Shown here piece by piece: positions 1 to 6,950 of a stretch of 10,518 nt of DNA. Positions within the stretch are counted from its first letter, which is position 1; every line of letters begins with the position of its first letter. The stretch comes from Chitinophagales bacterium (GTDB lineage Bacteria; Bacteroidota; Bacteroidia; Chitinophagales; UBA2359), in the NCBI GenBank assembly GCA_020629335.1, contig JAHDDN010000168.1:1-10518 (forward strand). Direction: 5' to 3'. The notes beneath the pieces are model-generated. The model saw nothing but the letters and a program-made list of their open reading frames with translations. It was not told the origin of the DNA and did no database searches. The position numbers and the translations under genes are program-made.

Positions 1-275
1 CTTCAGTAGAAGATGCTTGTGGTGTTTGTGGTGGCGACGGTAGTAGCTGTGCTGACACAGATGGTGATGGTGTGATCGATAGTGAAGATTGTGCCCCGAA
101 TGATGCTTCCGCTTCAGTAGAAGATGCTTGTGGTGTTTGTGGTGGCGACGGTAGTAGCTGTGCTGATACAGATGGCGATGGTGTGATCGACAGTGAAGAT
201 TGTGCCCCGAATGATGCTTCCGCTTCAGTAGAAGATGCCTGTGGTGTTTGTGGCGGTGACGGCAGTAGCTGTGGT
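1..275 (+). repeat. 111-bp in-frame tandem repeat (TSP3-like, 37 aa)
   Basis: Copies lie at 1-111, 112-222 and 223-275 (the last truncated, running into the first cadherin-like domain). Copies 1 and 2 differ at three bases. The 3' partial copy differs from copy 2 at four bases up to its last Cys codon. All seven changes are at third codon positions and are silent. The 37-aa unit combines a DxDGDG calcium loop with the CGVCGGDGSSC motif, which also occurs in metazoan thrombospondin/ADAMTS-type proteins. More copies probably lie upstream of the window. Confidence 0.95.
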
Positions 276-1712
276 AATCAAGCTCCAATAGCTAATGATG
301 ATGCTTCTTCAATTAATGCTGGAAGCGGTTCGATCACTATTATTGTATTATCGAATGATTCAGATCCAGATGGCGATGAAATTACAGTTTGTGGAAATAC
401 TAACCCATCTAATGGAACGATCGTTTTAGATAACAATACCTTTACTTATACACCAGCAGATGGTTATACTGGTTCTGATTTATTCAGCTATACTATTTGT
501 GATGGTAATGGGGGCGAATCAACAGCAGTTGTTTTAATTACAGTAAATGCAGCTTGTGTTTCTGATGTAGGGCCATTCTGTACTTTGCCATTAACAGCAA
601 TAACAATTTGTCCACAATACTGTAGCTTAAATGAATCAGCTACGATTATGTTTGCGACAACAACTTATAGCTGTAGCCTTAACTTAGTAGAAGAAGATTG
701 TATTTCTTATATTCCTGTACCAGGATTCACAGGGCTAGATGTGATTGAAATCAATGCTTGTGATAATACAGGTAACTGTGAAATCGTAACAGTAGAAGTA
801 ACGACAGCGGAAGATTGTAATAACAATCCTCCAGTTGCAAATGATGATGCACAAGTTGGATCAGAGAATACACCAATGGATATTCACGTATTACCAAATG
901 ATACAGATCCAGATGGTGATAGCTTGACTATTTGTGATATAGGTTCAGCAAGTAATGGAATAGCAGTAATCAACGGAAACGTAATATCTTATATCCCAAA
1001 TGACGGCTTCTCAGGTACAGATACTTTCACTTATACAATTTGTGATGAAAATGGCAATCAAGATACAGCTACTGTATCAGTAGTTATTGAGCCAGCTTGT
1101 TTACCAAATGAGTTAGTTTGTGCTCCGCCAATGACAGCGGTTGAAATTTGTGTTAATTTCTGTGATGTGCCAGACGCATTCATCGTAAATGTTACAACTA
1201 CTTATTCTTGTAGTATTTCTAATCCAAGTTCAACTTGCTTCTTCTATGTTGGTCTACCAGCCTTTATAGGCCCTGATGTAGTACAAGTAGAAGGTTGTAA
1301 TGCTGCTGGAGAATGTGAAACTATTGCAATTGATATTCTTGTAGGTGATTGCGGTACAGGTGCTCCAGGTCCGGGTATGACTAGTGATACAGATACCTCT
1401 TCAGAAGGAGGGGATATGGGTCAATCAGCTAAACTCGGCTTACAAGATAACTGCCAAGCAATGATTCTAACGAATAGCTTAGATCCTAGCCAAGCAGCAC
1501 TTCAAGTAGTGTTGCCAGCTGATTGCCAAGATGGTGCAATAACAATGAATATTTTTGATCTTCAAGGAAGAGCTGTTTTCCAATCTAACTCAAGCTTAGC
1601 ATGGAATGGCCAAGATCAAAGGAATAATCAATTACCAATCGGTCAGTATATTTATCAAATTATTGATGCAAATGGTGAAAATTATTCAGGAAACGTGATG
1701 ATAATCCGATAG
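1..1712 (+). CDS. 3' part of a T9SS-secreted adhesin with TSP3-like repeats and cadherin-like modules
   Basis: The reading frame (codons from base 3) is open to the left edge, so the true start lies outside the window; the GTG at 72 is internal to a repeat and is not a start. In residues counted from base 72: calcium-loop repeats with DTDGDGVIDSEDC and CGVCGGDGSSC motifs to about 67; a cadherin-like (Big_9/VCBS-type) domain at 68-159 with NDSDPDGD and DGYTGSDLFSYT; a Cys-rich variant of the same fold at 160-249; a second such pair at 252-340 and 341-427; a Gly/Ser/Asp linker at 428-455; and a C-terminal sorting domain at 456-546 (MNIFDLQGRAVFQ, LPIGQYIYQI, ending NVMIIR) resembling the type B gliding-motility signal of T9SS cargo. 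The inferred role is a large Ca2+-stabilised adhesin on the cell surface or secreted. The ligand is unknown. The stop is TAG at 1710-1712, followed by a strong terminator. Confidence 0.88.
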   Translation, partial: SVEDACGVCGGDGSSCADTDGDGVIDSEDCAPNDASASVEDACGVCGGDGSSCADTDGDGVIDSEDCAPNDASASVEDACGVCGGDGSSCGNQAPIANDDASSINAGSGSITIIVLSNDSDPDGDEITVCGNTNPSNGTIVLDNNTFTYTPADGYTGSDLFSYTICDGNGGESTAVVLITVNAACVSDVGPFCTLPLTAITICPQYCSLNESATIMFATTTYSCSLNLVEEDCISYIPVPGFTGLDVIEINACDNTGNCEIVTVEVTTAEDCNNNPPVANDDAQVGSENTPMDIHVLPNDTDPDGDSLTICDIGSASNGIAVINGNVISYIPNDGFSGTDTFTYTICDENGNQDTATVSVVIEPACLPNELVCAPPMTAVEICVNFCDVPDAFIVNVTTTYSCSISNPSSTCFFYVGLPAFIGPDVVQVEGCNAAGECETIAIDILVGDCGTGAPGPGMTSDTDTSSEGGDMGQSAKLGLQDNCQAMILTNSLDPSQAALQVVLPADCQDGAITMNIFDLQGRAVFQSNSSLAWNGQDQRNNQLPIGQYIYQIIDANGENYSGNVMIIR

Positions 1713-1740
1713 AGGAGAACATCACCAGATAAATAATAAT

Positions 1741-1776
1741 AAAGGAGCTGCTCTATTAAGAGTAGCTCCTTTTTTG
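1741..1776 (+). terminator. Rho-independent terminator of the adhesin gene
   Basis: A 12-bp stem pairs 1743-1754 (AGGAGCTGCTCT) with 1759-1770 (AGAGTAGCTCCT), with one G-T wobble, around an ATTA tetraloop, followed by a T run at 1770-1775. It lies about 30 nt after the stop codon of the adhesin. Confidence 0.9.
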
Positions 1777-1955
1777 TTTAATAGCTTGTACCTTTTTATT
1801 TATTTTTGTTCAGAACGTATTGTGATGTGTATATAGTGTAAGTTATTTTTTGACACTATTTAGCATTCTCATCACTTAGGTAGGATTGGCGCCAGATGCA
1901 TTATGAATGTAAAATTATTGTATGGGATAAAAAGGGGAATATAAAGAGCTGATTA

Positions 1956-2033
1956 AGAATGGTCTAAAAAGAAGAAAGCGGAATACCAAAGTAGGATAAA
2001 TATCCAACGATGATATACCGCAATTCCCATTCT
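1956..2033. repeat. Nested imperfect palindrome / candidate structured element
   Basis: Three inverted-repeat pairs are nested around one centre: AGAATGG (1956-1962) with CCATTCT (2027-2033); GCGGAATA (1978-1985) with TATACCGC (2014-2021), 7 of 8 pairing; and GGATA (1994-1998) with TATCC (2001-2005). The spacers between the middle and inner pairs are 8 nt on both sides. No gene overlaps it. It could be a decayed mobile palindrome, a small structured RNA or chance. Confidence 0.35.
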
Positions 2034-2060
2034 AAAAAGTAACCCGATAAAATAGCAAAA

Positions 2061-2087
2061 AGACTTAAAGTCTGTTTTTATTTTTTT
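2061..2087 (+). terminator. Weak hairpin followed by a long T-rich tract
   Basis: AGACT (2061-2065) pairs with AGTCT (2069-2073) around a TAA loop, followed by GTTTTTATTTTTTT. The stem is short, so this is at best a weak terminator. No + strand gene directly upstream needs it, unless an unannotated small RNA ends here. Confidence 0.25.
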
Positions 2088-2144
2088 ATAAAGATAAAAA
2101 GAATTTTGAGTTTAAAAAAAAACTCCATACTTTATTATCAATAA

Positions 2145-2176
2145 TTATCAATACTTAGGCAAGTATTCAATGATAA
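2145..2176. promoter_or_regulatory. Bulged hairpin of unknown role
   Basis: TTATCA-ATACTT (2145-2156), loop AGGC (2157-2160), AAGTAT (2161-2166), a TCAA bulge and TGATAA (2171-2176) form a 12-bp stem with a four-base bulge. It lies about 500 bp upstream of the sigma factor gene. It could be an operator-like dyad or a leftover of a palindromic repeat. The assignment is tentative. Confidence 0.25.
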
Positions 2177-2673
2177 CATGAAATTAATAAATTTGAATTG
2201 ATTCTACAAAGCGATTCCTTTTTTTTTAAACAAAAAAGTGAAATTTACGTACAAAATAGTACAAAAGAAGACATTATAATCGTCTATACTTTTACTTTAT
2301 TAATTTAATTGCTAACAAAAATATCGCAAATAACAAAGTTCATTAGTCCAAAAAAGAACTAATCTTAATAAAATGAAGCCAAATTTAAAAAGAATAATAT
2401 AGGGATAAAAATATTATAATTAGATTATCTAATGAGTATATCTCTGTTCTTTAGTGCCCCTTCGTTTTCGATTAGTGGAGTGCTAAATTGATAGCTAAAA
2501 TTTATCCTATTTGTAATAGTAAAAATGGCGCTAAAATTTATTATATTTAAGGGCTATATTGATTGACTTTTCAATTAAAAGGGCGTCATAAATACACTGA
2601 CACTTTACTATAAGATACTCTTTTATTTTGCCAACAAGCTTTTTTTGTTCTAAACCTTCAAAACTTCATTTAA

Positions 2674-3276
2674 ATGAAAGTTACGCATAAGGCAATATCC
2701 CAGTTAACTGATACTGAAATTGTAGATCAGATCGTTAATACGGGCAATATTGAGCCAATAGAAATCCTATATTCTCGTTACGCTGAGCGCGTTTATAAAG
2801 CAGCGATAGCTATTGTTAAAGATAGAGATGTAGCACAAGATATCACTCATGATATTTTTCTACGTGCTTATTCTTACTTGCATACCTACAACAATAAATC
2901 TAAATTTTCTACTTGGCTTTTCTGTATTACGAGAAATTACTGCATCGATTATATTAGAAAAAACAAAAACCGCAAACACATTTCAATGGGTTTTGAGGAA
3001 GGAATTTATAATGATGCAATGAATGTAGTCTTGGATGAGGAAATAAAAGCCGACCCTGAGACAAAACTTAAATTGTTGGAGCAAATTTTCTCTTGTGTAC
3101 GTAAAGAGGAAGTAGATATACTGATTATGAAGTATAAGGAGGGTTTGAGTATCAAGCAAATCAAAGATAAGCTAGATATTTCTGAAAGCGCGACTAAAAT
3201 GCGAATCAAGCGTGCAAAAGAAAAAGTTAGAGAACTTTATCTAGAAAATAGTACGCCGCCAAGAATGGCTCAATAA
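2674..3276 (+). CDS. ECF-type RNA polymerase sigma factor
   Basis: This 200-aa protein has the two-domain layout of extracytoplasmic-function sigma-70 factors. Region 2 covers about residues 31-97 and includes YAERVYKAAIAIVKD, the conserved DVAQDITHDIFLRAY stretch that contacts the core enzyme, and FSTWLFCITRNYCIDYIRK, which recognises the -10 element. A short linker is followed by region 4 (about 133-188), with a helix-turn-helix at 157-185 (LSIKQIKDKLDISESATKMR) for the -35 element. The length is typical of the family. ATG 2674 is directly preceded by an in-frame TAA (2671-2673), so the start is well placed. No clear Shine-Dalgarno site is seen. No anti-sigma factor gene adjoins it, so its control is not visible here. 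The neighbouring T9SS cargo genes are possible but unproven targets. Confidence 0.93.
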   Translation: MKVTHKAISQLTDTEIVDQIVNTGNIEPIEILYSRYAERVYKAAIAIVKDRDVAQDITHDIFLRAYSYLHTYNNKSKFSTWLFCITRNYCIDYIRKNKNRKHISMGFEEGIYNDAMNVVLDEEIKADPETKLKLLEQIFSCVRKEEVDILIMKYKEGLSIKQIKDKLDISESATKMRIKRAKEKVRELYLENSTPPRMAQ

Positions 3277-3294
3277 TCAGCCCAATTACTCCAT

Positions 3295-3446
3295 GCGCAA
3301 GGGATAGAAGTGGTATGAGGCGTCAATGATGGCACTTACGGAACTTAGTGCTGCGATGGCTCCTTAGAGACAAGCAGCACTTAGTGTAGTAGTGACAGCA
3401 TAGCCTCATAAGAACGGATAGCCCGACCCGGAGGGATGCGCCCAAA
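3295..3446 (+). repeat. Dispersed intergenic repeat, copy A
   Basis: This 152-bp block is richer in G+C than its surroundings and shares both ends with the inverted copy at 8172-8399. The left end (3295-3323, starting GCGCAAGGGATAG) matches at 27 of 29 bases. The inner right end (3405-3430, ending GGATAGCCCGACCCG) matches at 25 of 26, and the outer right end GGGATGCGCCCAAA (3433-3446) is identical. The roughly 81-bp middle does not align clearly. Internal dyads are TATGAGGC/GCCTCATA (3314-3321 with 3403-3410) and AGTGCTGC/GCAGCACT (3347-3354 with 3374-3381), so the transcript could fold into a branched structure. It starts 18 nt after the sigma factor stop codon and lies before that gene's terminator, so it is probably transcribed as 3' UTR. 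Confidence 0.8.
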
Positions 3447-3458
3447 AAAATAATGTTT

Positions 3459-3490
3459 AAGCCCATGAAATGACCTTCATGGGCTTTTTT
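3459..3490 (+). terminator. Rho-independent terminator after the sigma factor gene and repeat A
   Basis: A perfect 11-bp stem, AAGCCCATGAA (3459-3469) with TTCATGGGCTT (3476-3486), has a 6-nt loop and runs into TTTTTT at 3485-3490. Confidence 0.9.
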
Positions 3491-3576
3491 GTCTTTATAG
3501 AGACTCAAGTACTACTTAATACAAGACGTTTTATCTTAAACATTTCTAAAGTTTTTTCATTATTGAAATAAGGTAC

Positions 3577-3584
3577 TATATTTA
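3577..3584 (+). promoter_or_regulatory. Candidate -7 box for the CotH/lamin-tail gene
   Basis: TATATTTA matches seven of eight positions of the Bacteroidota -7 consensus TAnnTTTG and lies 33 nt upstream of the start codon, after the preceding terminator. No convincing -33 TTTG is seen, so this is tentative. Confidence 0.25.
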
Positions 3585-3616
3585 TTGAACATTATAAGGT
3601 ATTAAAAAAATCCTTA

Positions 3617-6600
3617 ATGAAAAAACTAAGAATAACTGTCTTGCTATTATTAATGGCGTCTTTTAGCCAATTAGATGCCCAAGTCCTGATTAATGAATTT
3701 TCAGCGGCCAATTATAGCGATTTTACAGATAATTATGGCGAAAATGAAGACTGGATAGAACTGTATAATGCAGGGGCTAGCAGTGTGAGTTTGAATGGCC
3801 ATTATTTAAGTGATAAACTAGATAATCCAACTAAATGGACTTTCCCTAATGGTACAAGTATAGCAGCAGGAGAGCATATGGTCATTTTTGCAAGTGGCAG
3901 AGATGTTACTTCGGGTGGGAATTTACACACTAATTTTAAATTGACTCAAACAAAGGGCTCGGAGGTTATTTTGCTTTCTGATCCTTCTGAGGCTCCAATA
4001 GCGCTCTATGAGTTGAATGCGCCTAATAAGGTGAATGAATCAACAGGACGTATATCAGATGGGGATGCTAATTGGGGTATTATGGAGAATCCAACGCCTG
4101 GTAATCCAAATACCAATGTCAAACAGTTTTATGCCACTCAGCCTGATTCTTCTCCAGATCCAGGATTATTTACGGGATCTGTAGATGTTACTTTATCTAG
4201 TCCAGATCCAGGGGTGAGTATTCGTTATACTACCAATGGAGCAGATCCTACTGCTGGCTCGACTTTATATGCTGGCCCAATTACTTTAACGGAGACAACT
4301 GTTATTCGTGCCATTGCGATCAATCCTGATCCTGATATTCCTAATAGCTTTATCGAAACTAGTACTTATTTTGTAGATGATGTACACAGCATTCCTGTTG
4401 TCTCTATTAGTGGAGGAAGTGGAATCGCTAATCTGTTTGGGGGCGATCAATCTAATCCAGATACCACTTTTGAGTTATTTGATGAGAATCAAGTTTTCTT
4501 GGATGAAAGTTCTGGAGAAAGTAATAAACATGGAAATGATTCTTGGGCTTATGATCAAAGAGGAATTGATTATATTGCCAGAGATCAGTTTGGTTATGGA
4601 CATGCAGTAGAGCATGAAATTTTCGGCACCACAGATAGAGATAAATTCCAAAGACTTATGTTAAAGGCTGCGGCAAATGATAATTATCCAGAGTCGGATG
4701 GTGCTCATATTCGCGATGCCTACCTTCACGAGCTTTCTCAAAGAGCGAATATGGATATGGATGAGCGAAGTAATGAGCCTTGTATTGTGTATCTAAACGG
4801 AGAATATTGGGGAGTATATGAAATGAGGGAAAAAGTAGATGATATAGACTATACCAAATATTATTATGATCAAGATGAAGGGGATGTTCAATTTATTAAA
4901 ACTTGGGGATGGACATGGGAAGAATATGGTAGCCCACAAGCCTTGAATGAATGGAATAACTTACACAATTATATCGTCTCTAATGATATGTCGAATGATG
5001 CGAACTATGAGTATGTGGAAGAGCGTTTGAATGTATTGAGTCTAATTGACTATATCATTTTAAATACGCATGCCGTTTGTTCGGATTGGCTGAATTATAA
5101 TACAGGCTGGTGGCGTGGATTAAATCCTGATGGTGGTGCCTTGAAATGGCGTTATATCCTTTGGGATTTAGATGCATCTTTTGGGCATTATATCAATTAT
5201 ACTGGCATACCTGATACAGGAGCAAATGCTGATCCTTGTGATAATGAAGCTCCTGGCATTAGTGATCCTGAAGGGCATGTGGATATATTAGTCGCTTTAT
5301 ACGAAAACCAAGATTTTTACGATATGTATATCAACCGATATGCAGACCTCAATAATACTTACTTTACTTGCGATTATATGATCGATCTTTTGGATGAAAT
5401 GATCGGACGTATAGAGCCAGAAATGCAACGACAAATTGATAAATGGGGCGGTAGTATGACGGGCTGGCAAAATAATGTACAAGCATTAGAAGATTTTATC
5501 CTAACACGTTGTACAGCCATTAATGACGGATTAGTAGATTGCTACGAATTGGAAGGGCCTTTTGATTTAACGGTTGATTTAACTCCAGTAGGTGCTGGTA
5601 CGGTTCAAGTCAATACTTTTATTCCAGACGCCTATCCTTATCTGGGATCTTATTATGGTGGTGTAAATGTCACCTTAACAGCAGAAGCGGAAGAAGGCTA
5701 CGTATTCAGTCATTGGGAAATTATTCCAGACATCACAGCAGATCATAACGATCCTGTTTTGAGTTTTGAAATGACAGAATCAATGAGTATCGTCGCTCAC
5801 TTCATAGAAGAAGTACCTCAAGACTTGACCGTCTTAGTCGAGCCCCTTAATGCTGGTAATGTCGTATTAAATACGAATCTCTTAAGCAGCTATCCATTTA
5901 CTATTTCAGCCTTAGCAGGTACGGAGATGTCAGTAGAAGCCATTGCTGCCGATTGCTATGTATTTGATTATTGGGAAATCAATAATCATACAATAGATCC
6001 AGCGACTAATCCAACGGCTTTATTCGATCTTGCCGTTACGGATACGCTAATCGCTCACTTCGTCAATGAAACCGCTCAATTGAATTTCTTTGCTAATCCT
6101 CCTGGAGCAGGATCAATTGATTTCAATGGAACCATATTAAATACTTGGCCGACTCAGGAAAGTATGAACCTTTGTGAATTAGTAAATTTAGAAGCGATCC
6201 CAGCAGAAGGCTATATCTTTGATTATTGGGAAATCAGTAATCATAATATAACAGATAATACAGCCTCCATCACTTCATTTGAATTTAATAATGCCGATAA
6301 TGTCATTGCACACTTTACAGAAAACCTAGGCCATATAGAAGTCTCCACAGATCCAATAGGAAGTATAAGCATAGACGGGCAGCCTATCAGCACTCCAACT
6401 TATGAGGCAGATTTGCCAGTCGGAACAGAAGTCGTGATAGATGCGACTCCTCCTGCAGGCTATGAATTTGATTATTGGGAAGTCAATGGCGAGATCGTAA
6501 ATTCAGGCAATCCATCTTATACGCACATCTTAGCTTATGGAGAAGAAAATGATGTCATTGCTATTTTTAGAGCAGTAGCTTGCTCATTGGCTTTGCCGAA

Positions 6601-6856
6601 TGTCTTTACACCTAATAGTGATGGCGCTAATGATGTTTTCAGACCATTATATACCAATTGCAATTTCAATAGCTATCAATTAACCATCTACAATCGTTGG
6701 GGAAAAATCGTTTACCAATCAAATGATATTAACCAATCTTGGAAAGCTGATGATGCTGAAATCGGAGTATATGTATACATGCTTTCTTATCAGGTCTCAG
6801 AAGGGGAGGAGATAAGAGATGACTTCAGACAAGGGAATATTACCTTATTAAGGTAA
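3617..6856 (+). CDS. T9SS-secreted lamin-tail / CotH-kinase multidomain protein
   Basis: This 1079-aa secreted protein has a signal peptide at 1-21 (cleavage before Q22). A lamin-tail domain follows at about 22-140 (LINEFSA, DWIELYN, LSDKLDNPTKWTFP, HTNFKL). A chitobiase C-terminal-like beta domain lies at about 172-252 (IRYTTNGADP, VIRAIAIN). The CotH-like region spans about 259-640, with WGVYEMREKVDD at 398-409 and the acidic WDLDASFG motif at 516-523, where family members bind metal. Four repeats of about 85 aa begin at 650, 736, 821 and 906, each with GYxFxxWE and xAxF signatures (divergent InlB B-repeat type). A type B T9SS sorting domain occupies 989-1079, starting LPNVFTPNSDGANDVF. CotH proteins are known as atypical secreted protein kinases; whether this one phosphorylates anything is not known. 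The N-terminal lamin-tail domain resembles those of the next gene. No frameshift is visible. Confidence 0.92.
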   Translation: MKKLRITVLLLLMASFSQLDAQVLINEFSAANYSDFTDNYGENEDWIELYNAGASSVSLNGHYLSDKLDNPTKWTFPNGTSIAAGEHMVIFASGRDVTSGGNLHTNFKLTQTKGSEVILLSDPSEAPIALYELNAPNKVNESTGRISDGDANWGIMENPTPGNPNTNVKQFYATQPDSSPDPGLFTGSVDVTLSSPDPGVSIRYTTNGADPTAGSTLYAGPITLTETTVIRAIAINPDPDIPNSFIETSTYFVDDVHSIPVVSISGGSGIANLFGGDQSNPDTTFELFDENQVFLDESSGESNKHGNDSWAYDQRGIDYIARDQFGYGHAVEHEIFGTTDRDKFQRLMLKAAANDNYPESDGAHIRDAYLHELSQRANMDMDERSNEPCIVYLNGEYWGVYEMREKVDDIDYTKYYYDQDEGDVQFIKTWGWTWEEYGSPQALNEWNNLHNYIVSNDMSNDANYEYVEERLNVLSLIDYIILNTHAVCSDWLNYNTGWWRGLNPDGGALKWRYILWDLDASFGHYINYTGIPDTGANADPCDNEAPGISDPEGHVDILVALYENQDFYDMYINRYADLNNTYFTCDYMIDLLDEMIGRIEPEMQRQIDKWGGSMTGWQNNVQALEDFILTRCTAINDGLVDCYELEGPFDLTVDLTPVGAGTVQVNTFIPDAYPYLGSYYGGVNVTLTAEAEEGYVFSHWEIIPDITADHNDPVLSFEMTESMSIVAHFIEEVPQDLTVLVEPLNAGNVVLNTNLLSSYPFTISALAGTEMSVEAIAADCYVFDYWEINNHTIDPATNPTALFDLAVTDTLIAHFVNETAQLNFFANPPGAGSIDFNGTILNTWPTQESMNLCELVNLEAIPAEGYIFDYWEISNHNITDNTASITSFEFNNADNVIAHFTENLGHIEVSTDPIGSISIDGQPISTPTYEADLPVGTEVVIDATPPAGYEFDYWEVNGEIVNSGNPSYTHILAYGEENDVIAIFRAVACSLALPNVFTPNSDGANDVFRPLYTNCNFNSYQLTIYNRWGKIVYQSNDINQSWKADDAEIGVYVYMLSYQVSEGEEIRDDFRQGNITLLR
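5564..6580 (+). repeat. Four tandem 83-86-aa repeats (divergent InlB B-repeat type) inside the CotH protein
   Basis: Repeat starts are at about 5564, 5822, 6077 and 6332. Each opens with a beta strand and a proline (DLTPVGAG, VEPLNAG, ANPPGAG, STDPIG), has an aromatic centre (GYVFSHWE, CYVFDYWE, GYIFDYWE, GYEFDYWE) and closes with xAHF or xAIF. The DNA copies are diverged, so this is an old duplication. It probably forms a stalk between the CotH domain and the sorting signal. Confidence 0.8.
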
Positions 6857-6893
6857 TCGTCTAAAAATAATAATTAGTTTCGTACTTTTACAT

Positions 6894-6932
6894 AATGCTC
6901 AAATAATGAACTCATTATTTGAGCATTGTTTT
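6894..6932 (+). terminator. Strong hairpin between the two lamin-tail genes, probable terminator
   Basis: A perfect 16-base inverted repeat, AATGCTCAAATAATGA (6894-6909) and TCATTATTTGAGCATT (6912-6927), has only two bases between its arms and is followed by the imperfect T tract GTTTTG. It lies about 40 nt after one stop codon and about 20 nt before the next start codon, so it may terminate the first gene or reduce read-through into the second. Confidence 0.7.
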
Positions 6933-6950
6933 GAATAATAGATATATAGA

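Larger units (their letters stand above)
1777..2673. other. Gene-free, AT-rich, hairpin-dense intergenic region (about 900 bp)
   Basis: I see no credible coding region or RNA gene on either strand. The stretch is very AT-rich and contains many short perfect inverted repeats. Besides those listed separately these include GAGTTT/AAACTC at 2108-2125, ATTAGT/ACTAAT at 2342-2363 and ATTAGA/TCTAAT at 2419-2433. GCTAAAATTTAT occurs around 2496 and again, as GCTAAAATTTAT, around 2531. Such hairpins are expected to some degree in AT-rich DNA. The stretch must contain the promoter of the downstream sigma factor gene; the only weak candidate is TATTTTG at 2624-2630, which lacks one base of the TAnnTTTG consensus. 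Confidence 0.6.

Noticed and set aside
72..74. GTG at 72 as the start of the adhesin gene
   Set aside because: The frame is open from the left edge, and base 72 lies within a 111-bp repeat whose coding sequence continues upstream, so it is an internal valine codon.
3006..3209. Minus-strand open frame within the sigma factor gene
   Set aside because: It is antisense to a well-supported sigma factor and has no motif or start context of its own.
3323..3508. 61-aa minus-strand open frame
   Set aside because: It overlaps repeat copy A and the sigma factor terminator and has no recognisable protein features.
4377..5482. Two short open frames (4377-4610 + and 5297-5482 minus) inside the CotH gene
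   Set aside because: They are alternative-frame shadows of the CotH protein, which has recognisable domains throughout.
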